Origin: Alpinimonas psychrophila
GTDB taxonomy: Bacteria; Actinomycetota; Actinomycetes; Actinomycetales; Microbacteriaceae
DNA length: 64,000 bases
Assembly: GCF_014137865.1 (NCBI RefSeq)
Contig: NZ_JACGWU010000001.1
Coordinates: forward strand, 372,001 to 436,000
Direction of reading: 5' to 3'
Below are positions 8,895 to 17,405 of this stretch, in pieces; position 1 is the first letter of the stretch, and every line of letters begins with the position of its first letter. The notes beneath the pieces are model-generated. The model saw only the letters and a list, made by a program, of their open reading frames with translations. It searched no databases and was not told the DNA's origin. Both the position numbers and the translations under genes were made by a program.

Positions 8895-10022
8895 ATGACT
8901 GACACGCAACCACAGATTTTCAAGGGCCTCGCCGGCGTTGTCGTCGATGTCACGGCCGTCTCCAAGGTCAACCCCGAGACGAACTCACTGTTGTATCGCG
9001 GGTATCCCGTGCAGGAACTCGCGGCGTCGAAGAGTTTCGAAGAGGTGGCGCTGCTGTTGTGGAACGGGGAACTCCCCACGGCAACAGAGTTGGCCGCGTT
9101 CACCGCAATCGAGCGAGCTTCGCGCGGCCTTGACCCCGAAGTCAAGCTCGTTATCGACGAGTTGCCGCTCACGGCGCACCCCATGGACGTGGTGCGCACG
9201 GCCGTCAGCGTTCTGGGCGCTCTGGATGCGACCACCGCCGACACGAGCCCTGCCGGAAACCTGGCCAAGAGCATGCTTTTATTTGCTAAGGTTCCTGCCG
9301 TGGTGGCGTACGACCAGCGCCGCCGCCACGGTGAGGATGTTATCGAACCCCGTGCCGATCTGGATTATTCGGCGAACTTCTTGTGGATGACGTTCGGTGA
9401 GGTTCCGGATGCGGTCGTCGTCGACGCCTTCCGCGTCTCCCTGATCTTGTACGCGGAGCACTCCTTCAACGCTTCCACGTTCACGGCCCGGGTGATTACC
9501 TCGACGCTGTCGGACCTGTACTCGGCAGTCACCGGTGCCATAGGGGCGCTCAAGGGAGCCTTGCATGGCGGGGCCAACGAGGCTGTGCTGCATATCTTCA
9601 CCGAGATTGGTTTCGGGCCGGATGCTGAGCGTCGGTCGAAGGAATGGCTTGCCGCGGCGCTCGCCGAGAAGCGCAAAATCATGGGCTTCGGTCACCGCGT
9701 TTACAAGAAGGGCGACTCGCGCGTTCCCACCATGCGCGACTCGATGGTGCGCCTCACCGAGTATTACGACCGCCCCGACGTTCTCGAGCTATACAACGGG
9801 CTAGAAGCCGCCATGACAGAACGCACCGGCATCTTGCCCAACCTGGATTACCCCTCGGGCCCGGCATTCCACCTGATGGGTTTTGACACCCTCACGTTTA
9901 CGCCACTTTTCGTGGCCGCACGTGTGACGGGCTGGACCGCGCATATCATGGAGCAGACCGCATCTAACGCTTTGATTCGCCCGCTGTCGGCCTACAACGG
10001 TGTGGACGAGCGCCACTTCTAG
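8895..10022 (+). CDS. prpC: 2-methylcitrate synthase / citrate synthase 2
   Basis: Citrate-synthase-fold enzyme of 375 residues that condenses propionyl-CoA with oxaloacetate. The catalytic elements are visible: HGGANEAV near residue 220, GFGHRVYKKGDSR near residue 263, and the catalytic Asp region (LDYPSGPAFHLMG) near residue 315. The short all-alpha form without the N-terminal extension of the hexameric TCA enzyme supports the PrpC assignment. It lies 49 bases after prpB and completes the pathway, with activation by the divergent prpE. Confidence 0.92.
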   Translation: MTDTQPQIFKGLAGVVVDVTAVSKVNPETNSLLYRGYPVQELAASKSFEEVALLLWNGELPTATELAAFTAIERASRGLDPEVKLVIDELPLTAHPMDVVRTAVSVLGALDATTADTSPAGNLAKSMLLFAKVPAVVAYDQRRRHGEDVIEPRADLDYSANFLWMTFGEVPDAVVVDAFRVSLILYAEHSFNASTFTARVITSTLSDLYSAVTGAIGALKGALHGGANEAVLHIFTEIGFGPDAERRSKEWLAAALAEKRKIMGFGHRVYKKGDSRVPTMRDSMVRLTEYYDRPDVLELYNGLEAAMTERTGILPNLDYPSGPAFHLMGFDTLTFTPLFVAARVTGWTAHIMEQTASNALIRPLSAYNGVDERHF

Positions 10023-10263
10023 TTTTGTTCTCAACCCGGCCGTTGAGGATCTGGTCAAATTTGTTATTTATCCAATGGTTTGCGGGAGTTGCCACTGAAT
10101 GAATTGGCTATTTCGCCGAACATGGTTCTTCAGCTGTCACGGTGATGTTATTACCTAAGACCGGTTCTGCAAGTAATCCTTGGGACAGATCGTTCCTTAT
10201 CAGGAGCGCGAAGGACTAAGGAGCGTTGCCGCAACCCTATTTATTGTCTTGCGGAACGTACAG
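10023..10263. other. Intergenic spacer after prpC
   Basis: No gene is supported. A weak hairpin with arms CTCAAC (10030-10035) and GTTGAG (10042-10047) follows the prpC stop and could end that transcript. The remainder is A/T-richer than the genes and leads into the sugar-operon promoter. Confidence 0.5.
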
Positions 10264-10305
10264 TTGCACTCCAGGCGCGTAGCTCATATAGTGATCTAGT
10301 CATCT
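10264..10305 (+). promoter_or_regulatory. Promoter and HutC-type operator of the sugar operon
   Basis: The -35 TTGCAC (10264-10269) and -10 TATAGT (10287-10292) are separated by 17 bases. An imperfect palindrome AGTGATCTAGTCATCT (10290-10305) overlaps the -10; it has the TCTAG core and flanks seen in sites of HutC-subfamily GntR repressors such as DasR. The regulator at 11133 belongs to that subfamily, so it probably binds here and represses in the absence of the sugar effector. Confidence 0.6.
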
Positions 10306-10329
10306 AGAAGTTACTTGAGGGGATTGCAC

Positions 10330-11136
10330 GTGCCGACAAGATTGAAGCGGCGAGTTAAGCAGGCTAGGGCAGAACAACGTGGGTTGCTCGTTGGTTTCTT
10401 ACCCGCAGGTTATCCCACCCCCGCGGCGTTCACTGCAGCGGCCCATGCAGCCTTTAGTGCGGGTCTTGACGTGTTGGAGGTCAGCATGCCTGGCCCCGCG
10501 CCAGCTCTCGATGGACCTCTTATACAGGCAGCTGCGAGCCAGATCAGCCGAGGAATTACGACAGTTGCTGAGGCTCTCAAACTTGCAGCAGAAAGTAGAA
10601 ACTCGCCCGACGACACGATCGTGGCGCTCGCGTATGCCAGCACTTTCGACACAATGACTGTCGAGGATTTTATCGATGCCCTCCACCTAGCCGACATCGA
10701 TGCCCTCCTTCTTCCGCAGCATCCAGTCTCAGAACAACTGAGAATTGGCTTACTAGCAAAGTCTGTAGGTATTGAACCGTTTATTTTCCTGCATCTTGAG
10801 GAGGACCTCTCTAAATTAGCTGCCACGGATATCGAAGAGCCGGTCATTTATCTTCAGTCCTCTGACTTGCAGACTGGCGGAGAGTTTAATTCGGCCAAAG
10901 CGCTCGAGCGCCTAGACGAACTTGCAGCGGCATTTGGAGAAAAACCATATGCCGTGTGTGTAGGTTTCGGCGTTCGAGGGTTCAGCGAAGCGCAAACGCT
11001 AATGTCGGCTGGGGCAGATGGCGTAATTATCGGCACTCGCCTCGTAGCTGCAGTAGCTATTGATATTGATTCAGTGGTCGCAATCGTCGATGAGGTTGCG
11101 CCAGCCCTTGTCCGGCGCCTTGCGGTGGACGCATGA
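10330..11136 (+). CDS. Tryptophan synthase alpha-like TIM-barrel protein in a sugar operon
   Basis: Protein of 268 residues clearly related to TrpA. The segment LEVSMPGPAPALDGPLIQ aligns without gaps to the TrpA active site: Glu50 and Asp61 match the catalytic Glu49 and Asp60, while the SDP aspartate is replaced by Ala57. The phosphate-site region is also recognisable (VGFGVRG and VIIGTRLV near residues 215-240). There is no trpB or other trp gene nearby. Instead it is the first gene of an ABC transporter/kinase operon, so a role in tryptophan synthesis is unlikely. A retro-aldol reaction releasing a triose phosphate from a phosphorylated sugar is a plausible inference. GTG 10330 chosen because GAGGGG ends 6 bases upstream; a TTG at 10315 is an alternative. 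Confidence 0.75.
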   Translation: MPTRLKRRVKQARAEQRGLLVGFLPAGYPTPAAFTAAAHAAFSAGLDVLEVSMPGPAPALDGPLIQAAASQISRGITTVAEALKLAAESRNSPDDTIVALAYASTFDTMTVEDFIDALHLADIDALLLPQHPVSEQLRIGLLAKSVGIEPFIFLHLEEDLSKLAATDIEEPVIYLQSSDLQTGGEFNSAKALERLDELAAAFGEKPYAVCVGFGVRGFSEAQTLMSAGADGVIIGTRLVAAVAIDIDSVVAIVDEVAPALVRRLAVDA

Positions 11137-11981
11137 ACATTAGCCCGGGGTTGCCGTGGAGCCCCCAAAGAATTTCATTTAACCGTAACGACGGTACTCC
11201 CAAATATGTCGCTATTTCTCGAGCAATTGCTTCCGCAATTGTCGAGCATGAGCTCACGTCCGGCGAGAGCCTGCCGTCGCAAAAAGAGCTGGCAGAGAGT
11301 TTCGGAGTCACCGTGATGACTGTTCGTCAAGCCATTCAAGTCCTCATTGAACAGGGCCTACTGAGCGCCGAGCAGGGAAAAGGTACCTACGTTAGCGGGC
11401 GACCGTACCGATTACCACTTGGCCCCCTCTCAAGCTTTGCCGCGCAAATTGAAGCGAGTGGACGGACACTCCGTACAGAAGTGCTTGGTTACGCAGCAAT
11501 CGAAGTATCTCCAATCGAACAAGCACGCATGGGGCTTCGTACCCCGGAGGCATTCGAGCTCGTTCGACTTCGTTTTGTGGATCGCGAGCCCTTAGTTCTC
11601 CAAACCTCACTCTTGCCGCGCGAAATCGGTATCGGCTTGGATATTGCCGCGCTCAAGACCCGATCTCTATACGACTTGCTTTACTCTGATGCTGGTATCC
11701 GGATTGAGAGGGCAACCGAAACAATTCAGGCCACGAATCTTGACGCCGAGTCAGCTGACCTTCTCCGCAAGAAGGCTGGCGACGCTGCCCTCCTCAGTTC
11801 TCGGCTTACTTTCAGCATCGAGGGACACACCGTGGTCGATGACCGCGCCCTCACTGCGGGGAACAGTGTTGTGGTGTCCGCAGATCGTCGCGCCGACGAA
11901 CCGGGACTTCCCCTGAGACCTTCTCGTGATGTCGCGTCGGTACCAGACGTCTCCGTTCCATTCGTTCGGGGCCGACGTTAA
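11133..11981 (+). CDS. GntR family regulator, HutC/UTRA subfamily
   Basis: Repressor-type regulator of 282 residues. N-terminal winged helix-turn-helix at about residues 25-85 includes LAESFGVTVMTVRQAIQVL and GKGTYVSG. A UTRA ligand-binding domain follows (PLSSFAAQIEASGRTLRTEV onward). UTRA regulators usually bind phosphorylated or free sugars of the pathway they control. The ATG overlaps the stop of the TrpA-like gene by 4 bases. The likely operator is the TCTAG-core palindrome at 10290-10305, which would also make this gene autoregulated. Confidence 0.85.
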   Translation: MNISPGLPWSPQRISFNRNDGTPKYVAISRAIASAIVEHELTSGESLPSQKELAESFGVTVMTVRQAIQVLIEQGLLSAEQGKGTYVSGRPYRLPLGPLSSFAAQIEASGRTLRTEVLGYAAIEVSPIEQARMGLRTPEAFELVRLRFVDREPLVLQTSLLPREIGIGLDIAALKTRSLYDLLYSDAGIRIERATETIQATNLDAESADLLRKKAGDAALLSSRLTFSIEGHTVVDDRALTAGNSVVVSADRRADEPGLPLRPSRDVASVPDVSVPFVRGRR

Positions 11982-12012
11982 CCGTTTCAACACTTTGACT
12001 CTAGGGATGACA

Positions 12013-13527
12013 ATGAAGACAACCCCTCACGCTGAGGCTTTAGCAGCAGTGTTGACCACTAACTCAATCAGCAAGGACTACGGTCCCGTGCGGGTTGTGT
12101 CTGACATCAGTCTCGACTTATTGCCAGGAAGCATCCATGCACTTCTTGGTGAAAACGGCGCCGGCAAGTCCACCCTCATCAAAATCCTCGCCGGCATTAT
12201 CGCCCCCAGCGAGGGCTTTATAGAGATTGACGGAATGCCTCGCGAGCTCCGTTCCGTTCGTGACGGGCAGGCGCGAGGCATCGTCGCCCTTCCCCAAGAG
12301 CTCACTCTTGTCCCAACACTGGCGGCCGCAGAGAACATCTACCTTGGAATGCGACGGACTGGCTGGCCTGGAATTTCTAACCGACGTGGACTGGATCGGG
12401 ATGCACGCGTGCAGCTAGAACGTCTCGGCCAAGAGATTTCCCTCGACGTTCCAGTCGGAGAGCTTTCGGCAGTGCAACAAACAATGATTGCCCTGGCTCG
12501 AGCCATTGTGCGTGACGCGCGGGTTTTGATTCTCGACGAGCCGACTGCAGCGCTAACAGATGCCGAGACCGAGCAATTGTTCACTGTTCTTCGTGCACTC
12601 CGCGACGAAGGAACCGCAATTCTCTACGTGTCGCACCGATTGGAGGAGGTCTTTTCGCTTGCAGACACCGCCACGGTCCTCCGTAACGGCCACCACGTTT
12701 GGACGAAACCAATCAGCGAAACCAACACGAATGATGTGGTTGCGGCGATGATTGGGCGCGAACATGGACAAGTCTTCCCAGCGCGATCTACCAATGCAGG
12801 AATACCTTTGCTCGCCCTAAATAAGGTTCAAGGTCACCGTGTACGGGGAATCAGCCTAGAAGCGCGAGCTGGCCGGGTGCTCGGGATTGCCGGCCTCGCT
12901 GGGTCGGGACGAAGCGAACTATTGAAGATTATCGCAGGAGTTGAACGTGCTCAAGGGGGCTCGGTCCTGCTTGACGGGATTGATATTACCCGGCGCTCCC
13001 TTGCCGCCACGATGAATGCCGGAATTGTCTATGTGCCGGAAGAACGGCGGAGTCAGGGGCTTGTCATGAGCGATACTATCGAGGCAAATATTGCGCTCGC
13101 AAACTTGAGGTCGCTCAGCGTGGCTGGCGTCGCGCTTCGCTCTAGAGAGAGCGCAACTGCCAAACGTCGTGTGGCCGAGCTGCAGATCAAGACCACGTCA
13201 GTACGCCAGTTAGTTGCTGAGTTATCCGGCGGTAACCAACAGAAGGTCGTACTGGCCAAATATCTCGAGCGGGAACCAAAAATCTTGCTTCTCGACGAAC
13301 CAACCCGAGGAATAGACATCGGGACCAAGGCCGAAATCTACCAACTCATCCGTCGTTTAACTAACAACGGTATGGCCGTCATCGTTGTGTCGAGCGAGAT
13401 TCCAGAACTTCTCGGTATCGCTGACGAAATCGTTGTCCTCCACGAGGGACATCTGACTGAAATTGTCTCGGCTGATCAATCCTCCAACGAGTCCATCCTC
13501 CACCTTTGCTATAGGAAGCCAGAATGA
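12013..13527 (+). CDS. Sugar ABC transporter ATP-binding protein (RbsA-like, two nucleotide-binding domains)
   Basis: Cytoplasmic ATPase of 504 residues with two fused ABC domains, as in RbsA, XylG and MglA. First domain: Walker A GENGAGKST, then LSAVQQTMIALARA and LILDEPTAAL. Second domain: degenerate Walker A GLAGSGRSE, then intact signature LSGGNQQKVVLAKYL and LLLDEPTRGID. This asymmetry is normal in the family. ATG 12013 chosen because AGGG lies 6 bases upstream; ATG 12007 is possible. The stop overlaps the permease start by 4 bases. It powers import with the adjacent permease and binding protein. Confidence 0.9.
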   Translation: MKTTPHAEALAAVLTTNSISKDYGPVRVVSDISLDLLPGSIHALLGENGAGKSTLIKILAGIIAPSEGFIEIDGMPRELRSVRDGQARGIVALPQELTLVPTLAAAENIYLGMRRTGWPGISNRRGLDRDARVQLERLGQEISLDVPVGELSAVQQTMIALARAIVRDARVLILDEPTAALTDAETEQLFTVLRALRDEGTAILYVSHRLEEVFSLADTATVLRNGHHVWTKPISETNTNDVVAAMIGREHGQVFPARSTNAGIPLLALNKVQGHRVRGISLEARAGRVLGIAGLAGSGRSELLKIIAGVERAQGGSVLLDGIDITRRSLAATMNAGIVYVPEERRSQGLVMSDTIEANIALANLRSLSVAGVALRSRESATAKRRVAELQIKTTSVRQLVAELSGGNQQKVVLAKYLEREPKILLLDEPTRGIDIGTKAEIYQLIRRLTNNGMAVIVVSSEIPELLGIADEIVVLHEGHLTEIVSADQSSNESILHLCYRKPE

Positions 13528-14528
13528 TGACACTGTTCCCACCACTTCGTTCCCCAAAAACGAGCAAAAATCAGGGTGCTTTTCCACGAAAATCTTTCTT
13601 GTCGCGGCGGCTTGCGTCTTCAGGCACGCTAATCGGTCTTGTCGGACTGATCGCGCTCTTCGCGGTTCTGAGACCAAAGATTTTTCTCACCCCGCTCAAC
13701 TTCACGAACATCCTTGAGCAGATTGCAATTCTTGCGATGGTCGCGGCTGTGCAGACCATCGTGATGGTGGTGGGAGACTTCGATCTCTCCGTCGGCTCTC
13801 TTGCAAGCCTCGTTGGCGTAATTACGGCGCAGCTGCTCGTTGGTGGGATGGACCCAGTTTTAGCCATTTTTCTAGCGCTCTGCTCCGGCATTATTGCGGG
13901 CGCCATCAATGGATTTCTTGTGGCCTACCTGGGGCTGTCCGCATTTATTTCTACTCTCGCCACAATGACGTCATTCACAGGCTTAGCGCTACTCCTTTCG
14001 AATGGAACCACCGTATTCGGACTGCCTGACGCATTTATTTGGCTTGGCCAAGGCCGCGTTGGTCCGGTTCCTATGCCCGTAATCATTGCAGTCATTCTCG
14101 TTATCTTGGTCTGGTTCGTTCTATCAAAGACTGTCCTCGGAAGGAGCTGGTACGCCGTCGGGGGTAACTCCGAGGCAGCTAGGCTTTCGGGAGTCAACAC
14201 TAATCTCGTGCGTTTCTCAGCATTTCTTGCCTCCGGATTTGGTGCGGCGCTCGCAGGCATCGTCCTAACTGCGCGACTTGCTTCTGGTCACCCCTCGGCA
14301 GCCGACCCCCTAATGTTGAGCTCGATCGCAGCTGTTTTCCTTGGAATTACGCTTTCGCGCACCGGGCAACCCACCATCGGTGGAACTATTGTTGGCCTCG
14401 GCATCGTGGGAGTTCTGAACAATGGTCTTAACATCCTCCAGGTAAATAGCTACGTGCAACAGGTCCTTACAGGCGTAATTATTATCCTCGCAGTCAGCCT
14501 CAGCCTCTTCAGCAAGAAGCGACGATGA
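13524..14528 (+). CDS. Sugar ABC transporter permease (RbsC-like)
   Basis: Integral membrane protein of 334 residues with eight to ten hydrophobic segments of the BPD_transp_2 (RbsC/XylH) family. Recognisable features are FDLSVGSLASLVG after the second helix, AYLGLSAFISTLATM, and the coupling-loop region SWYAVGGNSEAARLSG near residue 210. A polar N-terminal stretch of about 30 residues precedes the first helix. Starts and ends with 4-base ATGA overlaps to its neighbours, so stoichiometric translation with the ATPase and kinase is expected. Confidence 0.9.
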   Translation: MMTLFPPLRSPKTSKNQGAFPRKSFLSRRLASSGTLIGLVGLIALFAVLRPKIFLTPLNFTNILEQIAILAMVAAVQTIVMVVGDFDLSVGSLASLVGVITAQLLVGGMDPVLAIFLALCSGIIAGAINGFLVAYLGLSAFISTLATMTSFTGLALLLSNGTTVFGLPDAFIWLGQGRVGPVPMPVIIAVILVILVWFVLSKTVLGRSWYAVGGNSEAARLSGVNTNLVRFSAFLASGFGAALAGIVLTARLASGHPSAADPLMLSSIAAVFLGITLSRTGQPTIGGTIVGLGIVGVLNNGLNILQVNSYVQQVLTGVIIILAVSLSLFSKKRR

Positions 14529-15997
14529 GTTCCCGAGGAATTGTGATCGCCGGCTTAGACTTCGGCACATCGAGCGTCAAGCTCGTGGTTGTAACTTCCG
14601 ACGGCGCAGTGCTTTTTCGCGCACAGCAGTCGTATCCCACCTTCGTTGGTGACAACGGTGAGGTAGAGCAAGACCCGGAGGACTGGTGGGAAGCCGCCAA
14701 GGCGGTGATGAGCAAGTGCCCATTAGCATCCGAGATCGCAGCCATTGGTCTGACAGGGCAGATGCAAAACCTCATCTTGGTCGATCACAAGAGTGCAATC
14801 CGTCCGGCGCTTCTCTATTCAGACACACGTGCAAGAGTTCAGCACGATCGCGTACATGCGGCGCTCCCAAATTGGGAGCGCGAGACTCTCAATGTTCAAG
14901 ACGTGACGAACGTAGCGGCCAAGTTTGCTTGGCTGCTAGACAACGAGAAGAATTCGATCGCCCGAGCAGAGAGTGCTTTCTTTAGCGCATCAGGATATGT
15001 CGCATGGCGGGCCGGCGGAATGGCGGCCTGTGATCTGACAACGGCCTCGACGACCGGACTCCTCGACGTTGGTAACCAAGACTGGTTACGATCGGTCCTT
15101 GAGGAGGTAGGCATCAACCGCAAGTTGCTTCCAGACATTGTCGGTTTAGTCCCAAACGATAACATCCTAGGAGTTGTGTCCGGGAAGGCAGCCGCTGAAC
15201 TGGGCGTGACCACTGGTATTCCAATTGTGCTCGCCCCGGGTGATGCTGCTTCCACTACGGATGGGCTCATCGGAAGCAGCCCGGGTGATGCCTACCTCTA
15301 TCTCGGAACGACCGGGTGGTTAGCTGCGGTAACTGAGACTATTCCGACAGCCCCGTCACCAATCCATACTCTGGCAATGCCAGGTTGGGAATCTTGGCTC
15401 CGTATTGGAGCTGTGCAGTCGGCCGGATCTGCCGCAGCCTGGGCTCGCGATATATTCCTTCCGGGACTTGATTTTCATTCCGTAGAGGCACGCATTGCTC
15501 CGCGTGTGCGTGAAATGCATGCACGTCCGCTCTGCCTCCCCGGAATTTCCGGAGAGCGTACTCCGATTCGCGATGGGGCGTTTCGCGGTGCATTTGTCGG
15601 GATCCACAAATTGACCGATGGAGTTGACTTTTATTTGGCGGTGCTCACAGGCATCGCAATGGGTCTCCGGCATGCTGCCGACGACATGGGCATTGGGCAG
15701 AACCGTATCCCGCTCGTCGGCGGTGCGGCAACATCTGAGGCTTGGCGGTGCATCCTCGCTGACGTTTTTGACGCAACCATAGTGACACATTCCGCTACCG
15801 ACCCGGGAAGCTGGTCAGCTGCCCGCTCGGCAGCAAATGCACTCGGCGTTCAGAATAATTTGCACCCATTCTTTACGCCGACCACCACCGACGTGAAAAC
15901 TACTCCCGCCGCAAACCGTTCAAACTACGACCCTCTCATCGCCGTCCACCGACCGCTTTATGATGCGCTCGCACCGACTTTTCACCAACTGGCCTGA
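14525..15997 (+). CDS. FGGY family carbohydrate kinase, xylulokinase-like
   Basis: Sugar kinase of 490 residues. The ATP-binding phosphate-1 motif LDFGTSSVKLVV is near the start. GLTGQMQNL stands at the position of xylulokinase GLTGQMHG, and GISGERTPIRDGAFRGAF resembles the second FGGY signature. An adenosine motif (PLVGGAATSEAW) follows near residue 400. It phosphorylates the imported sugar, most likely a ketose. The change of the GQMHG His to Gln suggests a substrate other than D-xylulose. ATGA overlap with the permease. No isomerase or epimerase is encoded in the operon, so the kinase product may be handed directly to the TrpA-like protein. Confidence 0.85.
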   Translation: MSSRGIVIAGLDFGTSSVKLVVVTSDGAVLFRAQQSYPTFVGDNGEVEQDPEDWWEAAKAVMSKCPLASEIAAIGLTGQMQNLILVDHKSAIRPALLYSDTRARVQHDRVHAALPNWERETLNVQDVTNVAAKFAWLLDNEKNSIARAESAFFSASGYVAWRAGGMAACDLTTASTTGLLDVGNQDWLRSVLEEVGINRKLLPDIVGLVPNDNILGVVSGKAAAELGVTTGIPIVLAPGDAASTTDGLIGSSPGDAYLYLGTTGWLAAVTETIPTAPSPIHTLAMPGWESWLRIGAVQSAGSAAAWARDIFLPGLDFHSVEARIAPRVREMHARPLCLPGISGERTPIRDGAFRGAFVGIHKLTDGVDFYLAVLTGIAMGLRHAADDMGIGQNRIPLVGGAATSEAWRCILADVFDATIVTHSATDPGSWSAARSAANALGVQNNLHPFFTPTTTDVKTTPAANRSNYDPLIAVHRPLYDALAPTFHQLA

Positions 15998-16040
15998 TCC
16001 ACTTTCAGCAAATTCAATTCCCTCCTAGAAAGGCAACAAA

Positions 16041-16973
16041 ATGAAGTTAAAAAGAACACTCACGGCACTGAGCTTGGCGACGGTCGCCAGTCTCATGCTG
16101 GCATCCTGTGCGCCCGGTGACGGCGGTGCAACAGGTGGAGAAAACGCAGTCACGGTCACCGTTATCACTCCCTATCTCGCAAATGCGGCAACCAAAGAAG
16201 TAATCGAACTCTTCAGTGCAGAAGGCGAGAAACTAGGCTGGCAGGTGAATGTCGTCGATACCGCGGGGGATATGAACAAACTCAACAGTGCCTTCCAAGA
16301 CGCAGCGGCTCAGAAACCTGACGCCATCGTGCTCGGGACAGGTGACCCCACCCAGATTTCACTGGGACTAAAAGCAGCGGCCGACGCTGGAGTGCCGGTT
16401 TTCTCGATCGATGCGGGCGAGGCCGACGGCATCGCAGCCAACGTAACGAGTGACAACACCGATCTCGGCGAACAAAGTGCGAACGCGCTCATTGAAGCTA
16501 TGGGCGGGCAAGGAGCCGTTGTCATGTTGACTCATGATCCTCATCCGGGCGTGCGGGCCCGAGCTGAAGGAGCTCGCAAGGTCTTCAAACAAGCAGGAAT
16601 TGAAGTACTCGAAGAAAAGCACGTCAACGTTCCAGGGCCCGTTGATGACGCTCGCACGTCAGTGCAGGACATCATTTCCGCTAGAGGCTCGGAAGTCAGC
16701 GGTATTTGGGCTGGCTGGGATGAACCTGCGCTCGGTGCAACTCAAGCAATTGACGCTGCCGGGATCACTGATATTTCGGTCGTTGGCGTAGATGGACAAG
16801 ACTTCGCAATTGCAGAAATTGAAAAAGGAGGACCGTTCGTTGCGACAGTGAAACAAGACTGGAAATCAATCTCAGCCAAGGTTGTCGCGTTGATATCGGC
16901 ACTCTTGTTAGACGGCACCCAGCCGGACCAAAAACAATACGAACTGCCAGGAACCCTAGTGACCAAAAAGTAG
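16041..16973 (+). CDS. Sugar-binding lipoprotein of the ABC transporter (RbsB-like)
   Basis: Substrate-binding protein of 310 residues. It has a signal peptide with positive start (MKLKR), hydrophobic core and lipobox LASC, so Cys23 should be lipid-anchored outside the membrane. The mature part has the periplasmic-binding-protein-like fold of the ribose group (VVMLTHDPHPGVRARAEG and VVGVDGQDFAIAEI). A stretch of AGAAAGG-type ribosome site precedes the ATG. It is the last gene of the operon, separated by 43 bases from the kinase, and is followed by a hairpin; binding proteins are usually made in excess over the membrane parts. Confidence 0.9.
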   Translation: MKLKRTLTALSLATVASLMLASCAPGDGGATGGENAVTVTVITPYLANAATKEVIELFSAEGEKLGWQVNVVDTAGDMNKLNSAFQDAAAQKPDAIVLGTGDPTQISLGLKAAADAGVPVFSIDAGEADGIAANVTSDNTDLGEQSANALIEAMGGQGAVVMLTHDPHPGVRARAEGARKVFKQAGIEVLEEKHVNVPGPVDDARTSVQDIISARGSEVSGIWAGWDEPALGATQAIDAAGITDISVVGVDGQDFAIAEIEKGGPFVATVKQDWKSISAKVVALISALLLDGTQPDQKQYELPGTLVTKK

Positions 16974-16979
16974 TCCACC

Positions 16980-17021
16980 GTTCAAGCTGGCCAATGCACA
17001 AGAATATTGGCCAGCTTGAAC
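16980..17021 (+). terminator. Hairpin terminator of the sugar operon
   Basis: Perfect 16-bp inverted repeat with arms 16980-16995 and 17006-17021 and a 10-base loop, beginning 6 bases after the binding-protein stop. No T-run follows. Confidence 0.85.
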
Positions 17022-17230
17022 TACCTCGATACCCGGTTAAAAAATTTAGTTACATGTTTTCAATGAGTCAAAACCCCAAGAACTGACCAGTTCTCACATT
17101 CATCTTGTCCTTTGCGGCGTTGACGAACGCTACGTCTTATAGCCACGTCAATTAGACACTTCTTGGTGCCAATGTCGAGGGCATTCGGCTGACTGTGCAT
17201 GGCGCGTCGGGTAACCTAGGAAGCGTGAAT

Positions 17231-17392
17231 GTGCATCCCGAATCTGAGGCCAACGAGGGCCTAATGTCGACTCTGTCGGTCGTCGAAGATCAGCCGCTCG
17301 ATCAGCGCGCCGAGGGTTACACCCAGCTTTATGATGCTCTGCGAACGCAGCTCGAGGGCGGCGACCTGCCGTCACGTGAGCTGAAAAATTGA
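17231..17392 (+). CDS. Small conserved hypothetical protein upstream of tlyA
   Basis: Unrecognised 53-residue acidic protein with a heptad-like segment (AEGYTQLYDALRTQLEGGD). It stands where related actinobacteria keep a short conserved gene between the HAD phosphatase and tlyA, so it is likely real. AGGAAG at 17218-17223 favours the GTG at 17231; GTG 17225 and ATG 17264 are alternatives. It ends 13 bases before tlyA and is probably cotranscribed with it. No function can be given. Confidence 0.6.
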   Translation: MHPESEANEGLMSTLSVVEDQPLDQRAEGYTQLYDALRTQLEGGDLPSRELKN

Positions 17393-17405
17393 TCGGTGCT
17401 CTAGC

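Noticed and set aside
10330-11136. Loss of the catalytic Asp in the TrpA-like protein
   Set aside because: Closer alignment shows the changed Asp is the one in the SDP position; the catalytic Asp60 equivalent is retained as Asp61 in LDGP.
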